64,000 nt of DNA from Mariniblastus fucicola (GTDB lineage: Bacteria; Planctomycetota; Planctomycetia; Pirellulales; Pirellulaceae). The DNA is taken from NCBI RefSeq assembly GCF_008087665.1, contig NZ_CP042912.1, positions 6,448,001 to 6,512,000 on the forward strand. Direction: 5' to 3'. Under the pieces are notes generated by a model, which saw nothing but the letters and a program-made list of their open reading frames with translations, was not told the origin of the DNA and ran no database searches. Both the position numbers and the translations under genes were made by a program. How positions within the stretch are numbered: the first letter of the stretch is position 1; every line of letters starts with the position of its first letter. This document shows positions 1 through 9,467 of this stretch, in pieces.

Positions 1-2
1 TG

Positions 3-1109
3 GGCGAATCCGGACGTCTTGAGAACGCAACGATCGTCGTATCGGGTGGCAAGATCACAGATGTCGGTACCGATGTTGAAATCCCGGACGATGCCAGGCT
101 GGTCAGCATGTCGGGCAAAACGATCATGCCCGGAATCGTTGATCCCTATCACGTTTACAAAAGCACTTCCGCCAACACCACACGCACTGTGGTCTTTCGC
201 GGTCGCACAATCAACGTCGCTGGCGGCGGGCCATTCTCTGCGGGTGCTTTCATTCGAGTGGGAGAGTACTTCGACCCCTACAATCTGAATTTCAATGCCG
301 CAAAACGCACTGGAATCACAACCGCGAACCTGGTCACTGACGGCCGCGGCCTGTCCGCATTCGCAAACCTGACCGAGGAAGCCAACGCTGACATGCTGTT
401 CGAACCGAAGGGGTTGATGTTCGCGAAGGTCACCAATTCAACGTCGGCGTTGGATGTGATTCGAAAACCGCTCGAACCGTCGAAGAAGAAACCGACAAAG
501 AAAGATTCAACGGCCACTGATGACAAAGAAAAAAAGCTGACTCCCGCGGAAGAGGTCAAGAAGCTTTGGGAGGCTGTTCAAAAAGGCGAATCACCGCTGT
601 TCGTCAACGTGAATAACGAAGCCGCCGTCGCTTATGTGCTTCAATTCGTTAAGAAGCAGGAGAAACTGAAACTGGTTCTCGTTGCCACCGGCCCCAACCT
701 TTATCAGTCACTGAAGCAAATCAAGGACAACAAGAACGTGACCGTCGTTTTGCAACCTGGCATTGATCGCGTCCCTTTTTCGGCAGACCTGATGAACGTT
801 TCTCAGATGCTGGCAGAAGAAGAAATTCCGTTCTGCATCTCGATGTCGTTGAGCAAATCTCAACTGTCCGCCAGCCAGGACGATCCCATGTTTCCTGTGG
901 CGATGTTGGTAAAAACCGGCCTTGATCGGGACGTCGCGCTCAAGAGCATTACAATGAAACCTGCAGAACTGTTGGGACTTGAGAAGACTCACGGTTCACT
1001 GGAAAAAAAGAAACACGCCAACTTCCTTGTCTTTGACGGCGATCCGCTGAAAACAGGCAGCCGTCTACAGCAAGTCTTTTTGAATGGAGACAAGATCCAT
1101 GAAAACTAG
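3..1109 (+). CDS. Amidohydrolase-like protein, 5' end outside window
   Basis: The reading frame is open from base 3, so the true start lies upstream. The visible N-terminus has the beta-sandwich/composite domain of metal-dependent amidohydrolases (LENATIVVSGGKITDVG, then GKTIMPGIVDP). The C-terminus carries the classic closing signature (AELLGLEKTHGSLEKKKHAN, then FDGDPL). The usual metal-binding D-x-H-x-H after PGxxD reads D-P-Y-H-V-Y, so both canonical histidines are missing. A Lys-rich low-complexity insert sits near positions 470-545. I infer a non-catalytic or atypical member of the amidohydrolase/imidazolonepropionase-like superfamily, probably exported like its neighbour. The next gene follows closely on the same strand and encodes a paralogue-like partner, suggesting co-expression. 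Substrate unknown. Confidence 0.8.
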   Translation, partial: GESGRLENATIVVSGGKITDVGTDVEIPDDARLVSMSGKTIMPGIVDPYHVYKSTSANTTRTVVFRGRTINVAGGGPFSAGAFIRVGEYFDPYNLNFNAAKRTGITTANLVTDGRGLSAFANLTEEANADMLFEPKGLMFAKVTNSTSALDVIRKPLEPSKKKPTKKDSTATDDKEKKLTPAEEVKKLWEAVQKGESPLFVNVNNEAAVAYVLQFVKKQEKLKLVLVATGPNLYQSLKQIKDNKNVTVVLQPGIDRVPFSADLMNVSQMLAEEEIPFCISMSLSKSQLSASQDDPMFPVAMLVKTGLDRDVALKSITMKPAELLGLEKTHGSLEKKKHANFLVFDGDPLKTGSRLQQVFLNGDKIHEN

Positions 1110-1149
1110 TGCCAATAATTCAAATACCAGCCCGAAACGCAGCTTTGGC

Positions 1150-1206
1150 GGCGTAGGCTTCCTGCCTGCGGGCGTGCAGTTCAAAGGGCAGAGGCCTATG
1201 CTACCG
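1150..1206. repeat. Degenerate family-B inverted repeat overlapping a start codon
   Basis: The left arm (GGCGTAGGCTTCCTGCC) and right arm (ending CCTATGCTACC) match, with several changes, the arms of the family-B repeats at 34739-34888 and 59826-59959. The ATG used by the downstream amidohydrolase gene lies in the right arm. A family-A-like fragment (AATACCAGCCCGAA) sits just upstream near 1127-1141. Confidence 0.55.
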
Positions 1207-2748
1207 CTGTTTCGTTTGGCCCTCACGTTGGCCCTGCTGACTCTTGTTTGCCTGCCGCTTCAGGCCGAAGAAAAGTCGGACGAAAAAGACCAAAAGGAAA
1301 AGCCCGAAGTCGTCGCGATCGTCGGCGGCGATATCCACACCGTGACCGGTCCTGTCGTTCGCAAAGGCACGATCCTGGTCGAAGACGGAAAGATCAAGGA
1401 AATCGGCCAATCAGTCAAAGTTCCGGAAGACGCCAAAGTCATCGATGCCGCCGGCAAGACGGTCACTCCCGGTTTCGTCGCGATCAGCATGAGCCGTGTT
1501 GGCGTTGGGCAAACACCTTCTGGAAAAGAGAAACTTGTCGACGGACTCAACCCGTTTGATCGCAATCTGAAATACGCACTGGGCGTTGGAATTACATCCG
1601 GCTGCATTGAACTTTCCTCCGGCGGAGGACGTCGCGGCCGTCGAGCCGAAGGCGCTCCTGTCGAGATGTATCCTGGCCTGGAGGAACCGATCGAAGAATA
1701 CGTCACCGAAGCCATGATGGACTTTGGCGACCTGAATACTTCGCTGTGTCCCTGCTGTGGCCTCCCCATTTTGCCAACTGAACCGATCACGTCACAGCCA
1801 CCGGCGGCGCCCAAGCCACGAAAAATGGCGGCGTTGAAACTGAGCTTCAGCGATCTCGATTCGATGTTGATGAGCGAAGATGTTTTTTACAGCGTCTCGC
1901 CTGGAGCACTCAACGGGGCTTTGGCCAAGCATAATTTCCGCAAGAATCTGCAACTTGCTCGCGAAGCCATCGAAGCAGAAAAGAAAGCGGGCTCTGAAAA
2001 GAAGGCCACTGATTCCAAATCGAAGTCGGCCTCGGCTGCGAAGTCTACCGACGCCAAAAAACAGTCTTCTGCCGACTCCAAATCCGGGTCAGCGAAGAAA
2101 ACAGACTCAAAAAAGCCAGCCAAGAAAAAACTTAAACCGGATCCGAATCTGATCAAGCTACTTAAAGGCGAAGTCGCGATGTTGGTTCGAGCCAACACTG
2201 TCGACGAGATCAACGATATGGTCGACCTTTCAATGGAGCAAGGTTACGACCTCGTGATTCAAGGCGGAATCGAAGCTTGGGTTTTGGCTGACAAGCTTGG
2301 AGCCGCTGGCGTTGGAGTCATCTACACGCCGCGTTCTCGTCGTCGTGCTCGCAAAGGTCGTGAAGACGAAACTGGTAGCTTTGTCGAATCGCCTGGTATT
2401 TTTCAGGAGAAGGGAATTCCTTTCGCCGTTGCCACTCTCAGCAGCTCGATCAGCATGGGCGGTTTGGGCGGACGCGATCTGACCAGCCTTCCGCTGGAAG
2501 CCGCATTCGCTGTTCGTGGCGGTGCTGATGAAAGTACGGCGCTGAAGGCGATGACGATTACTCCGGCTCGCATGCTGGGGCTCGATGATCGCATTGGTTC
2601 GTTGGAAAAAGGCAAAGACGCGGACATTCTGATCCTCAACGGTTCGCCGCTGGACTACCGCACCTACGTCGAACAGGCCATCGTCGCCGGCAAGGTTGCC
2701 TACGATCGGCATGAAGACAAGGTCTATCCGCTGCACGATCATCAGTAG
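1198..2748 (+). CDS. Exported amidohydrolase-like protein lacking the HxH metal motif
   Basis: Start chosen at 1198 because it gives a clear signal peptide (MLPLFRLALTLALLTLVCLP then LQA-EE). An upstream in-frame ATG at 1084 would add 38 residues translated through a repeat. The domain order is signal peptide, acidic/Lys-rich linker, amidohydrolase composite domain (VVAIVGGDIHTV; VTPGFV), a long Ala/Lys/Ser-rich insert around residues 255-315, then a C-terminal barrel part ending in MLGLDDRIGSLEKGKDADI. The first metal motif is replaced by AISMS, so no HxH is present. A CPCC cluster (SLCPCCGLPI) is unusual. It forms a tandem pair with the upstream gene. The start codon lies inside a degenerate inverted repeat (1150-1206). 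Probably a periplasmic non-canonical amidohydrolase; function unknown. Confidence 0.8.
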   Translation: MLPLFRLALTLALLTLVCLPLQAEEKSDEKDQKEKPEVVAIVGGDIHTVTGPVVRKGTILVEDGKIKEIGQSVKVPEDAKVIDAAGKTVTPGFVAISMSRVGVGQTPSGKEKLVDGLNPFDRNLKYALGVGITSGCIELSSGGGRRGRRAEGAPVEMYPGLEEPIEEYVTEAMMDFGDLNTSLCPCCGLPILPTEPITSQPPAAPKPRKMAALKLSFSDLDSMLMSEDVFYSVSPGALNGALAKHNFRKNLQLAREAIEAEKKAGSEKKATDSKSKSASAAKSTDAKKQSSADSKSGSAKKTDSKKPAKKKLKPDPNLIKLLKGEVAMLVRANTVDEINDMVDLSMEQGYDLVIQGGIEAWVLADKLGAAGVGVIYTPRSRRRARKGREDETGSFVESPGIFQEKGIPFAVATLSSSISMGGLGGRDLTSLPLEAAFAVRGGADESTALKAMTITPARMLGLDDRIGSLEKGKDADILILNGSPLDYRTYVEQAIVAGKVAYDRHEDKVYPLHDHQ

Positions 2749-2759
2749 TTGGCTGGTGC

Positions 2760-3287
2760 ATGAAACAAATTTTATTTGTTGTCTGTGCTGGCGTGCTCAG
2801 CGTTGTACTTTTGATTTATGCGACGTTAGCGAGCTTGTCTGCTAACGGTGAAATCAGAAGGCAGCGTTTTCGCGAGAAGATTGTCGCCGACGTGGATCCT
2901 CTTGGTCAAACATCGGTGTATGACGGCGAGCTATTGTCGATGCTTGCGGACAACGAACGCGGAAGACTGGCATCTTCGCTGGTATTAGTTAGTGCGGACC
3001 TCGCAGATCCTGCCTTTCAACGCATCGTAGAGTTTGAAAACCTCGGCGAACTTGGAATGTACTCATGTGAAAACATGAAAGAGTTTCTGGCAACACTGAA
3101 GAAACTGAATCGTCTTGAATCCATCTTTGTTGAAACCACAAGCCTTCCGGATGGAACGTTCGAATCGTTTGCTTCACTCCCAAATCTGAAGAAGCTTCAT
3201 CTGGAGCAGACCGTGCCCGCGGAATCCATCGAGTCGTTCAATGAGCTGCGACCTGATGTTGAGGTCAAATGCGATTTTGTTAATTGA
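2760..3287 (+). CDS. Hypothetical membrane-anchored LRR-like protein
   Basis: 175 residues. The N-terminal 25 residues form one hydrophobic segment (ILFVVCAGVLSVVLLIYATL), a signal anchor or signal peptide. The rest has weak leucine-rich-repeat periodicity (FENLGELGMYSC; LKKLNRLESIFVET; FASLPNLKKLHLEQT), resembling short planctomycete LRR proteins. It follows the amidohydrolase gene by 11 bases and may be co-transcribed. No catalytic motif is visible. Function unknown. Confidence 0.6.
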   Translation: MKQILFVVCAGVLSVVLLIYATLASLSANGEIRRQRFREKIVADVDPLGQTSVYDGELLSMLADNERGRLASSLVLVSADLADPAFQRIVEFENLGELGMYSCENMKEFLATLKKLNRLESIFVETTSLPDGTFESFASLPNLKKLHLEQTVPAESIESFNELRPDVEVKCDFVN

Positions 3288-3412
3288 AATGATTTGATTC
3301 GAGCAATACTGTCCGAGAAAGCTGCTTCCGCTAGCCAAGCCAATTTCAAGAATCAATTCTATTCGCTTTACAATTTGAATGTCGAATCGAGAAAACTAAA
3401 CAGGGTACATCC

Positions 3413-4741
3413 ATGAGCCAAAAAATGAATCGTCGTCACTTGCTGAAGTCTGCTTTGGCCGCCATGCCCGTCGCAGCGATGCTACCCGGCTTCCATGTGG
3501 GCGGCTCTGTTCGCAATCGGGACACACTGCGATTGGCCGCCGTTGGAATCGGTGGACGCGGGATGGCTGACCTGAATGCGATGAGTTCGCACAAAGGCTT
3601 TGAGCTGAACGCAGTTTGCGACGTCGACAAAACCTTCTTTGCCAACGGCAAGAAATTCAATGAAAACGTCGCGTGCTTTCAGGACTATCGCACGATGTTC
3701 GATGAAAAATCCGACGATTTCGATGCGGTTTTGGTCGCGACTCCGGATCATATGCATTCTCCGATTACGAAAATGGCGATTGAAGCTGGCAAGCATGTGT
3801 ACCTGCAGAAGCCACTGGCCCAGGACATTGGCGAATGCCGTTTGTTGGCCGACACCGCTGAGGCTCACCCGGAGCTGGTGACGCAGATGGGAATCCAGAT
3901 TCACTCGCACCCCGCTTATCGCACCGCTGTGAAATGGATTCAATCTGGATTGATCGGCACCGTCAACGAAGTACATAGCTGGTCCGGCAAGGGCTGGGGC
4001 GGTGAAGTAACAGGAACCGATCCTTCGGACGCGCCCGAGCATCTTGATTGGGATTTGTACTGTGGCGTCTCGGAAAAACTGGCTTACGTCGAGGGCTACT
4101 ACCATCGCAACAATTGGCGAAAGTGGCTGGCGTTCGGGACGGGTACGCAGGGCGATATGGGTTGCCACATTGTTGACCCGGTTTTCACGGCACTGAAATT
4201 GAAGCGTCCGACAAAAGTAAAATCGCTGGGCCCCAAACCGTTTGAGAAAAACTTCGCTCTGATCAGTCATGTCGAGTACGAGTTCAAAGGTACGGACTAC
4301 ACGACCGACGCATTGAAGCTTTCCTGGTACAACGGATCGATGCGGCCAACGAAGCTGGAACACTTGCCGGATGGAGTCGAGTTGCCTCATCAGGGATCAG
4401 TTTTCATCGGCGACAAGGGCAGCCTGATTTTGCCGCACATCGCTGCTCCGATTGTGTTCGATAGCGAGGGCAATGTTGTAGAGAAATTACCTGAATCGGT
4501 AGCTGCTGCAAACCATTTTCACGACTGGATCGATGCGGCATTGGGCGAGAAAGAGAAAGCGACGGCTCATTTTCAATACGCCGGACCGTTGACCGAAGCA
4601 GTGCTGATGGGAACGGTTGTCAATCGTTGGCCAAACCGCGAGTTCAATTGGAACGCTGACGAGTGCCGTTTCTCCGGTGATGGAACCGAAGTCGCAGAAG
4701 CGAATGCTCTGTTGCGACCAGCATATCGAACTGGTTGGTAG
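3413..4741 (+). CDS. Tat-exported Gfo/Idh/MocA family oxidoreductase
   Basis: 442 residues. The N-terminus has a twin-arginine signal (NRRHLLKSALAAMPVAAMLP). A Rossmann NAD(P)-binding domain follows (LAAVGIGGRGMADL; CDVD), then the family signature EAGKHVYLQKPLAQDIGECR with the catalytic-type Lys of the EKP motif (here QKP). The C-terminal half is the alpha/beta substrate domain. Planctomycetes carry many Tat-exported paralogues thought to act on sugars in the periplasm. The Tat signal implies folding with cofactor before export. Substrate cannot be read from the sequence. The gene stands alone, convergent with the long minus-strand gene that follows. Confidence 0.88.
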   Translation: MSQKMNRRHLLKSALAAMPVAAMLPGFHVGGSVRNRDTLRLAAVGIGGRGMADLNAMSSHKGFELNAVCDVDKTFFANGKKFNENVACFQDYRTMFDEKSDDFDAVLVATPDHMHSPITKMAIEAGKHVYLQKPLAQDIGECRLLADTAEAHPELVTQMGIQIHSHPAYRTAVKWIQSGLIGTVNEVHSWSGKGWGGEVTGTDPSDAPEHLDWDLYCGVSEKLAYVEGYYHRNNWRKWLAFGTGTQGDMGCHIVDPVFTALKLKRPTKVKSLGPKPFEKNFALISHVEYEFKGTDYTTDALKLSWYNGSMRPTKLEHLPDGVELPHQGSVFIGDKGSLILPHIAAPIVFDSEGNVVEKLPESVAAANHFHDWIDAALGEKEKATAHFQYAGPLTEAVLMGTVVNRWPNREFNWNADECRFSGDGTEVAEANALLRPAYRTGW

Positions 4742-4954
4742 CGTCCTTTCACGGCGAAGCATTTGAACCATCGACGCCCAGCGATTGGCACCCATTCTCT
4801 CGTCCAATCGAGTGAACGCAATTTCCGCGTCAGTTCACTGGGCGAAGGCAGAGCGATCCACCTTCCACTGGTCAACACCTCACGGACTCATTCCCATTCG
4901 ATTGAGTTGACGTTGCTCGGGCAGCGACCATCCGACAGTAGCCGCGCCGAATCC

Positions 4955-7900
4955 TTACTTCAATTCAAACCAGTAAGTCCAGTCATGCGATAGCGCAAGA
5001 ATGCCTTTGCCGCTTGGCGACACGAAGAAACGAAAGATGTCAGACTTGCGCTCATTGTGAAACGTGCATGAATCCACTCGCGTCCCGTCCGTTCGGAAAA
5101 TTATCAAAGGGTGCTGGTCGTTCTGCGCGTAGATCAGTGGCCTTTTCGGGTGAAAGGTCATTGTGCTGGCCTCTTCACCGCTGTCGACTACAAACTTTGG
5201 CTTTTGAAGATTGTCCATCGCGAAAACGTAGTGTGATTCGTTAATGATTGGCCAGTCACTGTTAAACGGACAACGGTTTCCCCCAGGAGTGGCTACCAAT
5301 TTGCCGCCGAAGACTGGCTGACTGAATTCGCAGAACGCCTGACTGACTTCTTCGAACATCAGGCCATCCCGTGTCACCCGATAGCGGGCGAGACTCCCGG
5401 CAGAAACGAAGAGATGTTTGCCGTCAGGCGACATCGTCATGACTTCGGATAACGGAAAGTTCTCGTTCTCCGGAAACTTCTCCTTTTGTCTTTCGAGGAA
5501 TTCGCGTTGAGTCTCCGAAAAAATGACCTTTCCCCTGTTCACATCAAAAACGCAAATCTCTTTCTTCCGGTTTGGTGTCGTTCCCGTCCCAATCGCGTAT
5601 TTTGACTTTGGTGAACCCGCGAGAACGAGATTGCAAGAAGTAAAAAACCGCTTCTTGATTTTCAAAGACTCGTTGTCAACCAGATAGACGCAGTCGTTGG
5701 CACGACAGCCCACGAGCAAGCCACTTCGGGTCATGGTAAAGGCACGACCGTACCCCTGTCCTGTGTTGAGCGTTTTGAGCTTGCGAAATTCGGGCACAGA
5801 ATACATCGACAGGACTCCATCCCGGTCCAGCAAATAGAGACGATCTCCCTTGGGTGAGAAAATCGGCAGTGCTTCTCCAAATTTGGAGCGATCCAGTTTG
5901 AGCTCGAAGGCTTTGGCCGGGCCGTCGATACCAACTTCGTCGCCCATCATTGGCTCATCCACATCGACGGGGTCAAGCGTACTAAAAGAAATCGTGGGCA
6001 GGCCGTTTGAGTCGCCGACTTTCCAATCCTCGGGCTTGCCAGCGAGACGCACGCCAAGCAGCTGAGCCTGCGACTGGTTGAACACGTCGCCACCAAGGAT
6101 CAACAAACTTCCATCACTCGGATGAGCCACGTAGCTTTTGACTTGATATTTGTAATCCGACGCCTTGAATTTCGCATTCCTGACTCCTTTTGAGTCCAGC
6201 ACGATGAGTGAAAAGTCGTTGGTGCAAAGTAAGATCCGTTTGGAAGCAGGGTCAATATCCAACGTGCGTCCGCGAACGCCTTCTTCGAGCTTCAGTTTGG
6301 GCGTCTGAAGGTTGTCAATCGAAAACAGCAAGGTGCCGCGACTGGCCGATCCGCCCGGCAGCGCGACGTGCTTGTCGTCCGCACACAAACAGAGTGGACG
6401 GTTGCCTCCATGTGGCTGGCTGGTTTCTTCAAACGTCAAATGTTCATCTTCAATGGCGAACCGACCGATCTGACCAGGCTTCGATGAAGTCAGCAGGTAC
6501 TTGCCGTCCGAAGTCGCAGCGACATCCAGAACGGGAAACTCCAACATGCTTACCACGCGTCCAGCCATCGTGTCGATCACCTGAATCCCGTTGTCGCCTC
6601 CAGCATAGGCGTAGCGGCTCGTTGGCGCGGCCGCGAGTTGAGTGGCGCCTTTGGCGACAAGACGATGCTTCACTTTCAGATCCGATGAATCAACGATCAG
6701 AACCTGGCCTTTTTCTGAAAGCGTCAGCGCGCAATTGTTGGCCAGCGCGATAGACACCGGCTTGGTTCCCGTCGGCAAAACATGAGTCTGCTCGAAAGAA
6801 GGATATTCGGTGCGAATCAATTTTCCGCTGGTGTCTGAGTAGTAAAGCTCAGTTCCACCCTTTGACCAAATGGGATCGCAACTTATGGCAGCGTTGATCT
6901 CCTTCGCAGCAAGCCCACCCAGATCGGTATCTTTGGCAATGGCCGACTTCTTTTCTGCGGCGGGTTTGGGTGCTTCTGTTTTAACCCAGGCCTTGTTGGC
7001 TTCCAGTTCAGTGCGCTCGGTATCGGTCAAAGGAACAAGTGACGATTTCTTGATGACCGGAATTCGCGTTGAGCGCCCCCGATTTTTTGGTCGAACCGGT
7101 TTTCTGCCCGTGTTTTTTGCGTCGGTCCCGGCAAGCTTCCGAGGCATTTTGATTGTGACTGGTTTTGAGAAAAACTCCTTGCCGCCGATGGTTCTTTTCG
7201 AGCGAATCACCAGTCGTTTTACGTTGGAACCATTCGTTGGGATCTTGATTTTGCCCACAAATGAAGCCGGATACTTTCCCTTTTTGGTTTCCAGCCGAAG
7301 ACCAGATTGACCCTGCAACAATGACTCTGACACTTCACGTTCGGTGTGGTCATAGCGATAGACCAAAAGTTCTTTTGCTTCGGCTTGCCACGAGTCGTAC
7401 CACAAGCCTTCGATTTCGAATGTCTCAAACGCATCATCCTGCTTGAGGAGTCGTGCTTTGGGTGAACTCACATGCGGTGGAATCAAAGAAGGAATCATAC
7501 TCGCGGGAAATAACTCTCTGGTGGTCGAACCGCGTGGAAGATTTCCGGGAATTCCGACAAAGGCACCGTTGGCATTGATGACCAATGCGAGACGGTCAAT
7601 CTTGAAATCTTTCGAATCCATTTGCACGCGTTCAATTGAATTGTCTCTGCCTCGAAAGATCTTCGTGATTTTGCCCTCGAAAGTCATCGGCGCGACCGAA
7701 TCCGAGTTTTGACCTCGAGCGATTTCCGTCCCAACGATCTGAACGTTCATGCCTTGTTCACATTCGGCAATTGGCAGATCCAACAATGTGTTGGTCACAT
7801 GACGGGAGTCGAATTTGACGGTCACACTCTGAGTCGGTCCTTCGGCCTCCCACATTTCGCCATCGACCCGTTTCTCGTTTCCCGACTCATCGATCAATAC

Positions 7901-8419
7901 GACTTTGCAGCTTCCTGAATATCGCCTGCCACGCTCAGCCTCAAACGAAGCAAAGGCAAACTCTTCGTCCTTGAAGAAAACCATGCCAGCAGACGCGTGA
8001 GACTTTCCTTCAAATTCAGACCAGATGACACATGTCACAGAACGAACCGCTTCAACGCTTGGTGAGTCTTGAAGTTCAAAGGGATCGCCTTGCAGTTTTT
8101 CGATCTCTGTGCGATCAGTGGCGCTGAGCCGATCGATTGCAACCGTGATTCTTTTACCGGTGCGATCCAGCAAAACAACTTTGCCGTTTTCTGCAGCGAG
8201 GAATTTGGCTTCGACACTAAATTTTCCGGTCCGATCGGTCCACGTTTTGAATTCTTGCCCCTGTAAATCGCAGGCAAAAAGGAAATGAATCGCGAGGCAA
8301 AACCCCAATGCCAGCCGCGCGGACTTTGAGAATGAACTTCGCACTTTCAGATTTTCAAAAAAGATCAATTCGAACCAGTCGTTTCGGAGCGCGGCTCCAT
8401 GCTGTTTGTTGAGTTTCAT
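4955..8419 (-). CDS. Large SHD1-domain / beta-propeller exported protein
   Basis: 1154 residues. A hydrophobic export segment lies at about residues 35-52 (LALGFCLAIHFLFA). An SHD1 (SLA1 homology 1) domain covers about 55-112 (FKTWTDRTGKFSVEAKFL; DRLSATDRTEIEKL). Next is a 200-residue region loosely like a degenerate trypsin-type domain, then a basic linker, then a C-terminal WD40/YVTN-like propeller from about residue 500 to the end, with repeated strands such as LLTSSKPGQIGRFAIEDE and HLFVSAGSLARYRVT. SHD1 joined to WD repeats is characteristic of planctomycete secreted or envelope proteins of unknown role. A GTG start at codon 26 would place the hydrophobic segment nearer the N-terminus. 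Monocistronic; function unknown. Confidence 0.8.
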   Translation of the reverse strand: MKLNKQHGAALRNDWFELIFFENLKVRSSFSKSARLALGFCLAIHFLFACDLQGQEFKTWTDRTGKFSVEAKFLAAENGKVVLLDRTGKRITVAIDRLSATDRTEIEKLQGDPFELQDSPSVEAVRSVTCVIWSEFEGKSHASAGMVFFKDEEFAFASFEAERGRRYSGSCKVVLIDESGNEKRVDGEMWEAEGPTQSVTVKFDSRHVTNTLLDLPIAECEQGMNVQIVGTEIARGQNSDSVAPMTFEGKITKIFRGRDNSIERVQMDSKDFKIDRLALVINANGAFVGIPGNLPRGSTTRELFPASMIPSLIPPHVSSPKARLLKQDDAFETFEIEGLWYDSWQAEAKELLVYRYDHTEREVSESLLQGQSGLRLETKKGKYPASFVGKIKIPTNGSNVKRLVIRSKRTIGGKEFFSKPVTIKMPRKLAGTDAKNTGRKPVRPKNRGRSTRIPVIKKSSLVPLTDTERTELEANKAWVKTEAPKPAAEKKSAIAKDTDLGGLAAKEINAAISCDPIWSKGGTELYYSDTSGKLIRTEYPSFEQTHVLPTGTKPVSIALANNCALTLSEKGQVLIVDSSDLKVKHRLVAKGATQLAAAPTSRYAYAGGDNGIQVIDTMAGRVVSMLEFPVLDVAATSDGKYLLTSSKPGQIGRFAIEDEHLTFEETSQPHGGNRPLCLCADDKHVALPGGSASRGTLLFSIDNLQTPKLKLEEGVRGRTLDIDPASKRILLCTNDFSLIVLDSKGVRNAKFKASDYKYQVKSYVAHPSDGSLLILGGDVFNQSQAQLLGVRLAGKPEDWKVGDSNGLPTISFSTLDPVDVDEPMMGDEVGIDGPAKAFELKLDRSKFGEALPIFSPKGDRLYLLDRDGVLSMYSVPEFRKLKTLNTGQGYGRAFTMTRSGLLVGCRANDCVYLVDNESLKIKKRFFTSCNLVLAGSPKSKYAIGTGTTPNRKKEICVFDVNRGKVIFSETQREFLERQKEKFPENENFPLSEVMTMSPDGKHLFVSAGSLARYRVTRDGLMFEEVSQAFCEFSQPVFGGKLVATPGGNRCPFNSDWPIINESHYVFAMDNLQKPKFVVDSGEEASTMTFHPKRPLIYAQNDQHPLIIFRTDGTRVDSCTFHNERKSDIFRFFVSPSGKGILALSHDWTYWFELK

Positions 8420-8568
8420 GCTTTGAGCTGGTAATGAGGATTTATTTCGCTGTTCGAAATTCTAATTGCAGTTGTGGCGTTTTGCACGTTCAGCAAAGAA
8501 ACGGGACAACGAAACGTTCTACGCTACCGTTCCCGGTTCGAGTTTCCAAGGAATGTGTTCCGGGATGA

Positions 8569-8594
8569 ACTTATACTTCGGGCTGGCATTTCAG
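8569..8594 (-). repeat. Partial family-A-like repeat
   Basis: Read on the minus strand it contains AATGCCAGCCCGAAG, the core of the repeats that surround both RAYT genes. It lies just downstream of the first RAYT gene. It is only a fragment, so the assignment is tentative. Confidence 0.4.
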
Positions 8595-8610
8595 CTCTCA
8601 CTCACCAAGG

Positions 8611-9111
8611 TCACTCCACACCATTCCGACCCTGAGCCTCCAACGTGTATTCGATCGCACTCGCTAATCCAGCATCCTCATTGATCCATCGTGTGCTCGC
8701 ACCTTCGGTCCAAAATCGCTTACGATCCGGATGATTCGGCTTTAGTTTTCTCGTACACCATGACTTAAACTGAGCCACCGTCGTTTCCGGTCTGGTTTGG
8801 GGATCAATTACCACGACATGCGCGTGATTTGACCTAACATTAACAGCATGCAACTTCCAACCGCGTATCTCGCAATGCTTCCGAATCGTCGTTTCAACAA
8901 GACTTCGATCGGTGGGAGTGAGTAAGAATGGAGGTTCATTTAAGTCCCCGATGGCTGACTCCTCCCTTGCCATATTCGACGGAAGTGACTCATGTTCACC
9001 TTTGCGATTCCATCCTCTCTCATCGCCGGGAAGCCACGTTCCGTAAGTCGTCCACGACAGGAAATAGGCGAGCGGTTCACCAGTTGAAAACGGGTTTGTC
9101 CATGCCCGCAT
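8611..9111 (-). CDS. REP-associated tyrosine transposase (RAYT), copy 1
   Basis: 166 residues from the ATG at 9111. The frame stays open further upstream, but those residues are a translation of repeats and do not belong to the family. Y1/HUH transposase signatures are present: the start motif SWTTYGTWLPGDERGWNRKG, the metal-binding HUH motif in NHAHVVV, and the late catalytic Tyr in IEYTLEAQ. These single-domain relatives of IS200/IS605 transposases cut and mobilise small palindromic repeats in trans. It is clearly similar along its whole length to copy 2 at 16042-16536. Family-A repeats lie upstream (9204-9467) and a fragment lies downstream. Confidence 0.87.
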   Translation of the reverse strand: MRAWTNPFSTGEPLAYFLSWTTYGTWLPGDERGWNRKGEHESLPSNMAREESAIGDLNEPPFLLTPTDRSLVETTIRKHCEIRGWKLHAVNVRSNHAHVVVIDPQTRPETTVAQFKSWCTRKLKPNHPDRKRFWTEGASTRWINEDAGLASAIEYTLEAQGRNGVE

Positions 9112-9203
9112 CGTAGCCTTTAAGTTGCACCAACGCTGGCGGACAAGCCTCGATTTCTGCTGTATCCAATCCTCTCTTTCTTCCATCATTGGCGGACTCG
9201 GCC

Positions 9204-9467
9204 AATACAAGCCCGAAGCGTTGCCGACCTTTGGTCGCCTGCGAGTGGTTAGCAACCACGAAATACAAGCCCGAAGCGCCAGCGAGTGGTTCGTCCGCGC
9301 CATCAAGTCTGGCTTCAGGTCGTTTTCGCGTTCCATTTTCGGCAACTTGGCCAACAGTGAATCCAGAGCTGTTCTTGCGTCAAAGAATGGGCCGAGTTCG
9401 AGCATGCGTTTTGCGCAGTCAAACCACTCGCAGGCGACCAAAGGTCGGCAACGCTTCGGGCTCGTAT
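9204..9467. repeat. Family-A repeat cluster upstream of RAYT copy 1
   Basis: Copies at 9204-9250 (+), 9262-9291 (+) and 9421-9467 (-). The first and third are 47-base inverted copies differing at one base. The core is AATACAAGCCCGAAGCG followed by GCGAGTGGTT. In the long form the middle holds a small hairpin, CGACC-TTT-GGTCG. These are BIME/REP-like units lying beside a RAYT gene. Confidence 0.8.
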
